Shown: piece by piece, positions 33,326-45,769 of the stretch
Position numbering within the stretch: the stretch's first letter is position 1
Layout of the letters: each line of letters opens with the position of its first letter
NCBI RefSeq assembly: GCF_026151205.1
Contig: NC_087074.1
Span: 4,032,001 to 4,096,000, forward strand
Direction of reading: 5' to 3'
Origin: Bolinopsis microptera
Taxonomy: Eukaryota; Ctenophora; Tentaculata; Lobata; Bolinopsidae
DNA: 64,000 bases
Made by a program: the position numbers and the translations under genes
Notes under the pieces: model-generated
What the model saw: only the letters and a program-made list of their open reading frames with translations
What the model was told of the DNA's origin: nothing
Database searches by the model: none

Positions 33326-36200
33326 GGAGTGCGTTTGTTGTGAGGTATATAACTGTAAACTTCTACAGAGGTGCAGTATGTTGTGAGGTATTATAACTGT
33401 TAAACTTTCTACAGAGGTACAGTATGTTGTGAGGTATATAACTGTTAACTTTACTACCAGAGGTGTGTATGTATGTGAGGTATTTAACTGTTAACATCTA
33501 CAGAGGTACAGAATGTTGTGAGTATATAATGTTAAATCTACAGAGGTCAGTATGTTGTGAGGTATATAAACTGATAACTTCTACAGTGGTACAGTATGGT
33601 GTGAGGTATATAACTGTTTAACTTCTACAGGGTACAGTATGTTGGGAGGTATATAACTGTTAACTTCTACCGTGGTACAGTATGTTGTGGGTATTATAAC
33701 TGTTAACTTTCTCACGAGGTACAGTATGTTGTGAGGGATATAACTGTTTACTTTAAGAGTCAGTATGTTGTGAGTATATAACTGTTAACTTCTACAGAGG
33801 TACAGTATGTTGTGGAGGGATATAACTGTTAACTTTACAGAGGTACAGTATGTGTGAGGTATATACTGCAACTTTACAGAGGTACAGGTATGTTGTCGTG
33901 GTATATAACTGTAATTCTACAGGGATGCAGTATATGTTGGGAGGTATATAAACTTATTAACTTCTACAGCGGACAGTATGTTGTGAGGTATATAACTGTT
34001 AACTTCCACAGAGGCTACAGTATGTTGTGAGGTATATAACTGTTAACTTCTACAGAGGGCAGTAGGTTGAGAGGTATATAACTGTTAACATTACAAGAGG
34101 TACAGTATTTGTGGGTATATAAAACTGTTAACTTTCTTTCAGAGGTACGTATGTTGTGAGGTATATAACTGTTAACTTTACAGAGGTACAGTATGTTGTG
34201 AGGTATATATCTGTTAACTTCTACAGAGGTGCAGTATGTGTGAGGTATATAAACTGTTAACATCTACAGAGGTACGTATGTTGTGAGGTATATAACTGTT
34301 AACATCTACAGAGGTACAGTATGTTGTGATGGTATATAAACTGTTAACTTTACAGAGGTTCAGTATGTTGTGAGGTATAGAACTGTTAACTTCTACAAGA
34401 GGTCAGTATGTTTGTGAGGTATATAACTGTTAAATTCTACAGAGGATACTAGTTTGTTGTGAGGTATATAACTGTTAACTTCTAAGAGGGTTCAGTTGGG
34501 TTGTGAGGTATATAACTGCTAACTTCTACTGAGGACGTATGTTGTGAGGTATATAACTGTTAACTTCTACAGAGGTGCGTATGTTGTGAGGTAATATAAC
34601 TGTTAATTCTACAGATGTACAGTATGTGTGAGGTATATAACTGTTAACATCCACAGAGGTACAGTATGTTTGAGGGTATTATAAACTGTACAATCTTTAC
34701 AGAGGTACAGTATGTTGTGAGGGTATTTATCTGGTTAAACTTCTACAGTGGTATGTATGTTTGTGAGGTATATAACTGTTAACTTCTACAGAGGGGACAG
34801 TATGTTGTGAGGTATATAAACTGTTAACTTCTACAGAGGTACAGTAGGTTGTGAGGTATATAATGTTAACTTTCACAGAGGTACTGTATGTTGTGAGGTA
34901 TATAATCTGTTAACATCTACAGAGTAAAGTATGTGTGGGTATATAACTGTTAAATTCTACAGAGGTACAGTATGTTGTGAGGTAATAACTGCTAACTTCT
35001 AATACAGAGGTTACAGTATGTTGTGAGGTATAATAACTTGTTAATTCTCCAGAGGTACAGTATGTTGTGAGGTATATAGCTGTTTAACTTCTACAGAGGG
35101 TACAGTATGTTGTGGAGGTATATTAATGTTAACTCTACGAGGTACTGATTGTTGTGAGGTTTATAACTGTTAACATCTACAGAGGTTATCAGTTGTTGTG
35201 AGGTATATAATCTCTAACTTCTACATGAGGTACAGTATGTTGTGAGGTATATAAACTGTTAACTTCTTCAGGGTACAGTTGTTGTGAGGTATATAATGTT
35301 AACTTCTACAGAGGTACAGTATGTGTGAGGTATATAAATGTTTACTTTCACTGATGTACAGTATGTTGATGAGGTATATAATGTTAAATCTACAGAGGTA
35401 CAGTATGTTGTGAGGTTTTAACTGTTTAACTTCTACAGAGGTACAGTATGTTGTGCGGTTATATAACTGCTAACTTTACAGAGGTACTGTATGTTGTGAG
35501 GTTATAACTGTGAACTTCTACAGAGGTACAGTATGTGGTGATGGTATAGTTAAAACTGTTAAACTTCTACCGAGGTACAGTATGTTGTGAGGTATATAAA
35601 CTGTTAACTTCTACAGAGGTACAGTATGTTGTGAGGTATATAACTGTTATCTTTTACAGTGGTTCAGTTTGTTGTGAGGTATATAACTGTGAACTTCTAC
35701 TGAGGTGCAGTATGTTGTGAAGGTATATAACTGTTAAAATCTACAGAGGTACATGTATGTTGTGAGGTATCTAATGTTAAACATTCTAAAGAGGTTACAG
35801 TATGTTGTGAGGTATATATACTGTTAACATCTACAGAGTAGTATCCGTATGGTTGTGAGGTATAATAAACTGTTATCTTCTTCAGAGGTACAGTAGTTGT
35901 GAGGGTATATAACTGGTAACTTCTACAGAGGGTACAGTATGTTGAGAGGTTGAACTGTAACGTCTACAGAGGTACAGTATGTTGTTGAGGTTATTAACCT
36001 GCTAACTTCTACAGAGGTGCAGTATGTTGTGAGGTAATAACTATTAATTCTACAGAGTGCAGGATGGTTATTGTGAGGTATTAACGGTTAACTTCTACAG
36101 AGGTACAGTATGTTGTGAGGATATATGTTACTTCTACAGAGGTACAGTATGTTGTGTGGTATTTTATGTGAACTTCTACAGAGGTATACAGTATGTTGTG
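33306..36200 (+). repeat. 43-bp minisatellite, left array (~67 units)
   Basis: Tandem units containing gttgtgaggtatataactgt followed by taacttctacagaggtacag and tat. Single-base indels occur in most units. It is the exact inverse of the array at 38690-41605. ORFs across it are repeat translations. This is not a CRISPR array because there are no unique spacers. Confidence 0.92.
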
Positions 36201-36754
36201 AGGTAGGTGAGCTTAGTTTTTGCACACACGCCTTCTCCTGGAGTTACTCAAGCGAGCAAGCTTCACAAGGAGTTACATTAGAACTGCAGGGTGCACTCGA
36301 CAGGTGTCAAAGGTATTACTTACTCGCTAATTCTCGAACGGTGATATGTTTGTTTCTTTGTCGAAACCTATATTACTGAGCTAGTTTACCTACACTACTG
36401 TATACCTAATACCTACAGCCCCCTCTCTTGTTTACTTATTATATAGATCCTTTAGTCCTTGCTTTTCAGTCCCATCTATCTGATACAGGAGAAAGCAGAT
36501 ACCACGACCTATAAAGGGAGGTCACCACTGTGCAGTTGTAATTTTCACACTAGCTGTCTGACTCGTTATCTAGCCACGTCTTAGTGAGTCGTTTTTACCT
36601 TGTAATTCAGCTGGTTATGCTGACAATGTTATATATATATTGTGATTGTCTAGTGCCAAAATGTTGGTAGGGTTTCGGTTTGATCGTAAATTTTTCAAAA
36701 TCAGTCCTAAGTAAATTTTGATGATAATCTGTGAACCATTCCTTTAAGTTACCG
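36201..36754. other. Unique part of palindrome left arm
   Basis: Non-repetitive sequence with its inverse at 38120-38690 (for example gcacacacgccttctcctgg near 36220 against ggagaagggcg near 38651). No gene was recognised. Confidence 0.6.
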
Positions 36755-36900
36755 CGACAATTGACCCCGATACAATGACCCCCGGACAATTGACCCCCCG
36801 GACAATTGACCCTATGTTATTACACGTGGGTCAATTGTCGCGTAAATCTAGGGGTGAGATCGACAATTGACCCCCCCGGGACAATTGGACCCCCCATGTA
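36755..36900. repeat. GACAATTGACCCC repeats, left outer block
   Basis: Repeated gacaattgaccccccg units of 15-17 bp, in both orientations, each centred on the palindrome CAATTG. Further blocks lie at 37295-37390, 37496-37585 and 37975-38115. Confidence 0.75.
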
Positions 36901-36972
36901 ATTAAACTGGGGTCATCTACGGGAATAGGGTCAGGGTCTTGGTTCAGGAATCTGGGTCAGGGTCCTGGGGTC

Positions 36973-36988
36973 AGGGTTAGGGTTAGGG

Positions 36989-37019
<31 letters not shown>

Positions 37020-37098
37020 GTAGGGTTAGGGTTAGGGTTAGGGTTAGAGGTTAGGGTTAGGGTTAGGGTTAGGGTTAGAGGTTAGGGTTAGGGTTAGG
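36973..37098 (+). repeat. Telomeric GGGTTA array, left
   Basis: About 20 near-perfect GGGTTA units in the G-rich orientation, running towards the palindrome centre. TTAGGG is the common animal telomere repeat. Together with 37790-37905 it forms the head-to-head geometry of two joined chromosome ends. Confidence 0.88.
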
Positions 37099-37278
37099 TC
37101 CTGGGTCAGGGGTCAGGGTGAGGGTTAGGGTCGGGTCAGGGTCAGGATCAGGGTCAGGGTCAGGGTCAGGGTCAGGGTCAGGGTTCAGGGTTCAGGGTAG
37201 GGTCAGGAGTAGGGTCTGGGTGCAGGGTCAGGGTCAGGGTCAGCTGGTCAGGGTCAGGGTCAGGGTCCAGGGTCAGGG
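37099..37278 (+). repeat. Variant telomere-like GGGTCA array, left
   Basis: Repeats of GGGTCA with few variants, directly following GGGTTA. It looks like a telomere-variant block, as often seen in proximal telomere regions. Confidence 0.8.
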
Positions 37279-37294
37279 TTAATTGTAATAAATT

Positions 37295-37390
37295 ATATTG
37301 TCGGGGGGTCAATTGTCGGGGGGTCAATTGTCGGGGGGTCAGTTGTCGGGGGGTCCAAATTGTCGGAGGGGTCAAATGGTCGGGGGGTCT
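37295..37390 (+). repeat. GTCAATTGTCGGGGG repeats, left inner block
   Basis: About five units of tcggggggtcaattg. It is the inverse of 37496-37585 across the centre. Confidence 0.78.
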
Positions 37391-37495
37391 ATTTGTTGTT
37401 GAACCAGCTGTTACACCTCTTTTAGGTAGCTGGTGTCATCATCTTTCTGTATCTTTACCTGATAAGTGATGGTAGGAGCATTAAGAGGGGGTGGT
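37391..37495. other. Palindrome spacer
   Basis: About 105 bases of non-repeated, non-mirrored sequence (gttgaaccagctgttacacc...) at the axis of the palindrome. It is the only asymmetric part, so it is the best target for a junction test. Confidence 0.6.
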
Positions 37496-37600
37496 GCGAC
37501 AATTGACCCCCCGACAAATGTCCCCCGACAATTGACCCCCACGACTATTGACCCCCCGGACAATTGACCCCCCGACTTTGACCCCCGACAATATAATTTA
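37496..37600 (-). repeat. GACAATTGACCCCC repeats, right inner block
   Basis: Inverse of the left inner block; several gacaattgacccccc units with small indels. Confidence 0.75.
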
Positions 37601-37610
37601 TTACAATTAA

Positions 37611-37760
37611 CCCTGACCCGACCCTGACCCTGACCGCACCCTGACCCTGACCTGACCCTGACCCTGACCCTGACCCTGTCCCTGACCCTGTCCCTGACCC
37701 TGACCCTGACCCTGACCCTGACCCTGACCCTGATCTGACCATGACCCTGACCCTAACCCC
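37611..37760 (-). repeat. CCCTGA array, right
   Basis: Inverse of the GGGTCA array at 37099-37278. A run of more than 20 CCCTGA units with variants. Confidence 0.8.
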
Positions 37761-37789
37761 TATCCTGACCAATGATCCCAGGACCCTAT

Positions 37790-37905
37790 CCCTAAACCCT
37801 AACACTAACCCTTACCCTAACCCTACCCTTACCCTAACCCTAACCCTACCCTAACCCTAACCCTAACCCTAACCTAACCCTAACCCTAAACCTAACCCTA
37901 ACCCT
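37790..37905 (-). repeat. Telomeric CCCTAA array, right
   Basis: Near-perfect CCCTAA units with a few deletions. The C-rich strand reads left to right, so the G-rich strand points at the left array. Confidence 0.88.
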
Positions 37906-37974
37906 GACCGAGACCCTGACCAGGATCTGACCAAGGACCCTGAACCTAACCCGATCGATTGACCCCAGTTTAAT

Positions 37975-38115
37975 TACATGGGGGGCAATTGTGGGGGGGT
38001 CAATTGTCGTACTCGAACCCTCGATTTCGCGTCAATTGACCCTAGTGTTATAACATAGGGGTCAATTGTTCGGGGGGTCAATTGTCGGGGGGTCAATTGT
38101 CGGGGGGTCATATTG
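37975..38115. repeat. CAATTG-centred repeats, right outer block
   Basis: Mirror of 36755-36900: repeated gtcaattgtcggggg and relatives. Confidence 0.7.
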
Positions 38116-38689
38116 TCGCGGTACCTTAAGAAGGAATGGTTACCAGTTTATCATCAAAATTTTTTAACCTTTATGACTGATTTGAAAAAATTTACGATCT
38201 ATCCGAAACCCGACAACATTTTGGCACTGGACAATCACAATATATATATAACATTTCGCATAACCAGTGATTACAAGGTAAAAACTACTACTAGAGACGT
38301 GGGCTAGATACGAGTCGACAGCTTGTGTGGATATTACAAAGAGTCACAGTGGTGCCTCCCCGCTTTTAGGCGGGGTATCTGCTTTCTCCTGTATCTATAG
38401 AGTGGGAGCTGTAAAGCAAGGACTAAAGGTATTAGTATAATATGTAAACTAGAGGGGGAGCTGTAGGTATTAGGTATACTGTAGTGTAGGTAAACTAGCT
38501 CCATATTAATAGGTTCTGACAAATGAAACAAACAATATCACGTTCGAGGAATTAGCGCGTAAGTAAAATACCTTGGACAGCCTGTTCGAGTGCACCCTGC
38601 AGTCTAGATGTGACTCCTTGTGAAGCTTATGCCTCGATTGTGTATCTCCAGGAGAAGGGCGTAGTGCAAAACTAAGCTCACTTACCTCA
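38116..38689. other. Unique part of palindrome right arm
   Basis: Inverse of 36201-36754. Nothing coding was recognised. Confidence 0.6.
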
Positions 38690-41605
38690 ACAACATACTG
38701 TACCTCTGTAGAAGTTAAAACAGTTATATACCTCACAACATACTGTACCTCTGTTTAGAAGTTAACAGTTTATATACTCACAACATACTGTACTCTGTAG
38801 AAGTCTAACAGTTATATTACTCACAACATTACTGACTCTGTAGAAGTTAATTAAGTTATATACCCTCAAACATGACTGCACCTCTGTTGATTTAGCAGTT
38901 ATATACCTCACAACATACTGTACCTCTGTAGAAGTTAACAGTTTATACATCAAAAACATTCTGTACTCTGTAGAAGTTAACTGTGATATCCTCACAAATA
39001 CTGTACCTCTGTAGAAGTTAAACCGTTATATAACCTCACACAACATACTGTACCTCTGTAGATGTTAACCAGTTATATACCTCACAACATACTGTACCTC
39101 TGTAGAAGTTAACAGTTATTTCACCTCACAACATTACTGTACCTCTGTAGATGTTAACAGTTATATACTCACAACATACTGCACTCTGTAGAAGTGTTAA
39201 CAGTTATATACCTCCACAACATACTGAACCTCTGTAGAAAGATAACAGTTTTATACCTCACAATTACTGTACCTCTGTAGAAGGTTAAACAGTTATATAC
39301 CTCACAACATTCTGTACCTCTGTAGGAAGTAACCAGTTATTTACCCAAACATTACTGTCCCTCTGTAGAAGTAACAGTATATACTAAACATTCTGTACCT
39401 CTGTTAGAAGTTAGCAGTTATAAACTCACAACTTACTGTATACCTTGTAGAAGTTACAGGTATATACCTTCACAACATACTGTACCTCGTAGATGTTAAC
39501 AGTTTATACCTCACAAACTTACTGTACCTATGTGAAAGTTAACAGTAATATACCTCACAACATACTGTTACCTCGGTAGAATGACTAACAGTTATTTATA
39601 CCTCACAAACATTACTGTACCTCTGTATGAAGTTAACAGTATATACCTCACAACATACTGTACACTCTGTAGATGTTAGCAGTTATATACTCACATACAT
39701 ACTGTACCTCTGTAGATGTTAACAGTTATATACCTCACAACATTTTAAAACTGTACCTCCTGTAGAAGTTAACAGTTATAACTCCAACATACTGTACCTC
39801 TGTAGAAGTTAAACAGGTTTTACTCACAATACTGTACTCTGTAGAAGATAACAGTTTTATACCTCACAACTACTGTACCTCTGGATGAAGTTAGCAGTTA
39901 TATACCTCCACTACTATATTACCTCTGTAGAAGTTAACAGTTATATACTCACAACATACTTGTACCTCTGTAGATGTTAACAGTTATTTACCTCACAACT
40001 ATACTGTACCTTGTGAAAGTTAACAGTTACTATACCTCAAACATACTGTACCTTGTAGAGTTAACAGTGGATACCTCACAACTACTGTTACTCTGTTAGA
40101 AGTTAACAGTTATATACCTCACACTGACTGTACCTCTGTAGATGTTAACAGTTTATATAACTCACAAACCGCTGTACCTCTGTAGAAGTGGACTGTTTTA
40201 TACCTCACAACATTTCTGTACTTTGTGGATGTTATCAGTTTATATACCTCTACAACATACTGTACCTCTGTAGAAGTGAAACAGTTATATAACCTCACCA
40301 TCATACTGCACCTCTGTAGAAGTTAACAGTTATTATACCTCACAACTTACTGTACCTCTGTGAAGTTAGCAGTTATATACCTCAACAACCTCTGTACCTT
40401 GTAGAAGTTATCAGATTATATTACCTCATCAACATACTGTACCTCGTAGAAGTTAAACAGTTATATACCTCACAACATACTGTACCTCTGTAGAAGGTAA
40501 CTGTTTTATACCTCATCTAACATACTGTACCTCTGTAGAAGTTAACAGTTATATACCTCACAACATTCTGTACCTCTGTAGATGTTATAGTATTATACCT
40601 CACAACATATTACCGCTGTAGATGTTAACTGTATATATCCTCACAACATTACTGCACCTCTGTTAGAGTTAACTGTTATATACCTCACAACATGACTGTA
40701 CCTCTGTAGAAGTTATAGTTATATACCTCACAACATCTGTACCTCTGAGTAGTTTTACAGTTATATACCTCACAACCATACTGTACCTTGTAGATGTTAA
40801 CAGTTATATTCCTCACAACATATCTGGCACCATCTGTAGGAAGTAACAGTATTACCTCACTACATACTGTACTTCTGTGGAAGTAACAGTTTATATACCT
40901 CACTAACATACTGTACTCTGTAGAAGTTAAATGTTATATACCTCACAACATACGGCACCTCTGTAGAAGTTACAGTTTTATACTCAAAACATACTGTACC
41001 TCTGAGAAGTTAGCAGTTATATACCTCACAACTTACTGTCTCTGTTGAAGTTAACAGTTATATACCTCACTAAATGACTGACCTATGTAGAAGTTAACAG
41101 TTATATACCCCACCCCCCCCCCCTCACTAATACTGTTACCTCTGTAGATGTTACAGTTATTATACCTCACAACATACTGTACCTCTGTGAAAGTTAACAG
41201 TTATATACCTCACAACATACTGTACCTCTGTAGAAGTTAACAGTTTCATATACCTCACAACATACTGTACCTCTGTAGAAGTTAACAGGGTATAAACCGC
41301 ACAACATACTGTTCCTCGGTTAGAAGTTAACATTTTTATACCCACAAACATACTGTACCTCTGTAGATGTTTAACAGTTATATTCCTCACAATCATACTG
41401 TACTATGTAGATGTTAAACAGTTATATACTCACAACATACTTGCCACCTCTGTAGAAGTTAAAAACGTTATATACTCACAACCATACTGTTATACCTCTG
41501 TAGAAGTTAACAGTTATTTCACTCTCAACATACTGCACCTTGTAGAAGTTAAACAGTTATTTACCTCACACCATATGCACCTCTGTAGATGTTACCAGTC
41601 TATTT
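38690..41605 (-). repeat. 43-bp minisatellite, right array (~68 units)
   Basis: Reverse complement of the left array (acagttatatacctcacaac and relatives), with similar length and indel noise. A short poly-C interruption lies at about 41107-41122. Confidence 0.92.
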
Positions 41606-43805
41606 TGTGGGCAGCTATTTTACTTGTTCATTGACATTTCTTGAGGATCTGGCAAGTAATCATGTCCCCATGCTACTTCTTGAGGAGGCCTTTGTTTCCT
41701 GAGTTTGGACTTACTTGGCATTAGGGCCTATTTCTCCTAAGTCGGACACTTTATGTTCCAATTTACCAACGTCAGGCCACTCTGTACAGTTCTTCCGTGT
41801 CTTCTCTTCATGTAACTTATTGCTCGGTGGGACTCTGGTTTATGATTAAATATTTATTTAATTGATTATTGGTGGATATTGTTACTTATATAATTTTAAG
41901 AATTTATGAACTTGTTTTATGAATGAAAATATATAAGGTTTTTAAATTTCTTAAAAGGAAAACTTTAAGAAAGTGAAACAAACTTGAGAGCTTTACCGCT
42001 GTTTCGTAGAGTGTTTGTCGATCAGGAACTTTTTCAGAAGTTCCAAAAATTACACACTTTACATTGATACAAATATGGATAAAACCTTGGGAATTATAAT
42101 TTGTTAGGTGTTCTATCACAGTTGAGAATCTTCACAAAAAATGTAAAGAAGTTTAAAAAAGCTAGCAAACATTTCTCAGAACTACATAAAATTTCCACAT
42201 AGAAATCTGAGAACAGCATTATAAAAAGTTAAGGAAACATATTATTATGTATAATTATAATATCTATACTATATTTTAAAATTGACGAAATTTCCCCGGC
42301 AAACGGGGACATAGAAGAAAAAACACGAAAATCGACCTCAAAATGACCCTCTGGTGAAATCAAACCCAGGCTCGCAAATGGAGTTGAAACCTCGCCATTT
42401 TAGCAGGGTTGTAGAAAAAAGGATAGCGAATAGGCTATAGCTATTCTTAGAATTTTGATTTTAGGCTTTAGATTTTTTATAATTAAGTCGGAAGTGAGGT
42501 AAATAACCGTTAGAATAATGTCGTGATTTTAGGCGAAGTTTACTTGCGCTGTTGAGTAGCAACGTTTAAAATGCACGTTGCGCGAGCAAGAACATCTTAA
42601 TACGCGCGTTGTTATGCTGTATGCTACGTCATAATTTCATAAACTGTCAAATTTACGCTTCACGTATGTACTTATATTCATAACTTTGGTTGTGATTGGT
42701 ATTTGTGATGCGGTAAAAAGTATCGTTTTGGGAATCCGAAATACTAACAACGTGTCACCATTGTTAGATAAATTCCATTAAGGTCTAAAGTAGAAACAGA
42801 GCTATATGATGAAGAGAAATTAAAAAACATAACTGATTTTTTTTAAAATTTCCTCCGAAAATGCTTTCGACTAGCGGGTTTCTAGTATATTATATAATAT
42901 ACATGTATTAATGTACAAAGTATATGATATTGAAAAGGTTATCTATAATAGAAAAGCTGTTTAAAAAATCTGCCTAACCTCTCTCTCAATCTTGTGAGGT
43001 TTAGAACGGCGCTTGTTGGGGGGAGGTGGTGGTCCTCTGAAGAGTTCCCGCTGAATCAGATGTTTGTTCTACTTTCTCTCCACCTGCTCCAAATGTTTGA
43101 TGTTTCCAGCTTCTGGTTGTGGACTTTGTTTGTGTGTTTGTTACTGCACAGTGGGTATCAAACGTCTGCATTGAGGGTTACATGACTTGTTACACGCTTG
43201 CACAATGCCACTGAGACGATAGAGAAGAGTACTGTTAGCGTAGTTGGATGAACTTTCAATACTTTCTCCATACTTTGCATTCATCGCTGACAACACATTA
43301 TCAATTTCAACTTACACAGTTTTAAAATACATATTAATTATGCTAATATTTAAACAATGATTTGAGGTTTTCAATGCTGATTATTCACTTTTTTATGTTA
43401 TATTATTGAAGAAGAAAAAAACACTAAAACGTCGTCCTTGAGATCAGGATACAGTTCCTTCAGTTTCTTTGCAACCTGGCCCAGGGCGATCTTGATGTTA
43501 ACGGGTCCTGAAAGTGCTCGATCGTGTTCATCTGCTCACCACACGGATGCACACTTGATATTGGAAGGGTCCTGGTTTACTGGTCCGATGTGTTCAGCTG
43601 GAAGTATTATTGGGTTATAATTCCATCGGTTTGGCTTTTTCAAGTTTTTTTTAAAAAGCAAGGAGTCAACCACTTTTTAGAAAAACAATTTGGTTTGATC
43701 ATATCATCATGGAATAATATTGAACTACACGATAGGAGTATCCGCCTTTATATGTGTTTGAGACTGACATGTGGGTTAAGAATCGTTGTAAGACCAAGGT
43801 TTTAC
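41606..43805. repeat. Palindrome right arm: copy of 1-2165 with broken zinc-finger exons
   Basis: Collinear with bases 1-2165 in the same orientation. 42978-43200 matches the last zinc-finger exon and 43425-43620 the exon before it, both with small indels. Near 43805 the homology ends within sequence downstream of the third zinc-finger exon, and BTB-gene sequence begins. The zinc-finger gene is thus a truncated, frame-broken 3' fragment here. Confidence 0.82.
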
Positions 43806-45148
43806 AGAACATTATCTAGACTCTTTGTGAACGTACTCTGTAACATTAACGCGCATTTTCCATCCTTTACACAAGAAGGGATTTTATTATCCGACACAAG
43901 TGTTATCTTCATATAATCTTCCGAAAAGATTCTCTCAATGGTAAGGTTTTGCTCACTACTCCCACTACTAAATAAAATACCATCAGTACATGATAGATCA
44001 TCAGAGTCAACAAGCAAGTCAACGAGCGTGATAGTACCTACAGTGGTTTTCCATGAAATAGCCTCTAGGTACTTTTTTGACATTCTATCCCAACACCGAT
44101 CCTGTTTAATATCAAGAATTTCCTTCACATGATCAATGGAAAAGTCCACCCTGGGAACGCTGATGCGGTCCCCGTTTAAAATATGTAACCACAAGAATAT
44201 TGCATCAAAGCACTGATAAAGGTTGCAAATGTTCTTTGACAATGACAAGAAATGGACTAAAGAATCCCAGTCAAGCTGAAGGAAGTCTTCTATGGGCAGA
44301 TCTACCATAATTGGATATTGATAAACAACTAAATCATTTTTATTTTCATTGGTTTTTTTGGCAAAGCAAGATATCCAACTCACTGCAGACTTAAAATCAT
44401 CATTGCAATTATCGGCTAGGATTTCAAAGAGCTTGTTGGTAATATTAAAGTACCTTTCGCTGGTAAAACTCTGCATAAAATCTATATTTCTGAACAGGTA
44501 CCTCGATGATTCAGATAAAGAGCAGGCACCAACATTCTGAAGGTGTGTTACAAGAATTGGCACAAGAATTCCAACATCAGATCCAGCTAATTTGATAACC
44601 ATCTTAAGTTGACTCATAGAAATTCTGTCCAAATCATTAGCATACTGTTTCAAGAAGATACTCTTCCTATTTCTCATCGTGTTCAGCTTATCTTCAACTA
44701 AACAAGTAAAGTTGTCCTTCTTCTGACTGTCTTCAACAAACCTAGCCTCCTCTACCACAAACAAAACATCCTCATAACACCTCCCAGTCAACATATCAAC
44801 ATGCTCCGTAAAGTACTCCAAACATCTCTCTGTAAACCAGCTCACATTGAAAACATGTCCCATCTTATTCAGGTCTCTAAAGTTACTCTTATCACACTTC
44901 TCCAGTTCTCCACTGTACATAGATTCAACAAAACACCCCACAGCAGGGGCTCCAAAGTCCTGCACGTCCAGAGAAGTAATGTCAAGTCTAGAGATCAGAT
45001 CATCTATAACAGGGCTGTTTAGAGACAGTATCATGGAGTTAGCTCGCTTTATCTCTCCTTCATCACACAACAGTTCCAGGTTACTGTGTGAGCGAGACTT
45101 CAGGTGGTGCTTCCCAAAATTTGCTGGTACCACCACTTCTGGAGCCAT
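43802..45148 (-). pseudogene. BTB-family copy 7, C-terminally truncated
   Basis: Open from ATG 45148 for 448 codons: BTB domain, BACK-like part (ISMSQLKMVIKLAGSDVGILVP) and DRCWDRMSKKYLEAI, up to VKDGKCALMLQS. It is then cut at about 43810 by the junction with the copied zinc-finger locus, so the last ~90 residues (HYHN, PIPFN, WYWGF) are missing. Otherwise it is nearly identical to the copy at 49408-50893. It carries an in-frame insertion reading DYMKI where that copy reads DMKI, shared with the noisy copy at 50898-52494. The spliced-leader-like 3' splice site lies before the ATG as in other copies. Confidence 0.8.
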
Positions 45149-45769
45149 TTTACAGAATATTACCCACCTAAAAAGAAGTTGATCAATACTATGAACTGAC
45201 ATATTATTTTGAAGTTTGATTATATCAAGAGTCTGTTTAGTATAACAATGAAATTATTTTGATAGTGTTGGGATTGGATACCAGGAATAACAATACAGTT
45301 CAGACAGGTTCAGCAGATCGATCACAATGCAATTATTACAACAAATAATTGAATAATGGAACAGGAAAACAATTTTTTGTACAAAGTTGGTAAATGATGA
45401 TATTCAAACTTGAGTATTACAACTGGTTTCTGGAAGGTTTTAAGTGCTCTGTGCTTCTTAGGTATTCAACATAGAACACTTATAACAAATTAAAACTTGA
45501 GGTCTAATGGTCCCCAATGCAAAAAATATAAATTTGATCTTTGCTTATTAAAATATCATATATAATAATAATAATCTTTGAAATGAAAATTAAAATGATT
45601 ATAGATAAACACCCATACAATCATACAATATGGGGTTATTGATCAAAGAACTATTCAGTAAAAATTGCCATAAATAATACATTTGTGTTTTACTCTCTGA
45701 TTAATTGATTAAAAAGTCCCAATTTTTTAAAAACGTACATTTGTGATAATCTTTTCAAAAACTACGAAT
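45149..45769. other. BTB spacer, left part
   Basis: Matches 12960-13570: BTB leader, then AT-rich sequence. It ends at the LINE insertion point (caaaaactacgaa). Confidence 0.6.

Noticed and set aside
37178-37805. ORFs of 65 and 86 codons in the GGGTCA/CCCTGA arrays
   Set aside because: Simple-repeat translation (TPRQL, GSGS, TLTLDPD type) with no coding signal.
33306-41605. CRISPR-like array
   Set aside because: The units are contiguous 43-bp tandem repeats without unique spacers, in animal DNA; it is a minisatellite.
31995-43805. Simple fold-back of one sequencing read as the sole explanation
   Set aside because: The flanking arms differ by a MITE insertion and by distinct BTB variable domains, so at least two different molecules contribute; an artefactual join remains possible.
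44801-45182. Open frames antisense to the BTB constant region (also at 24793, 28808, 48811, 50701)
   Set aside because: They recur only because the constant region itself is conserved; no motif of their own.
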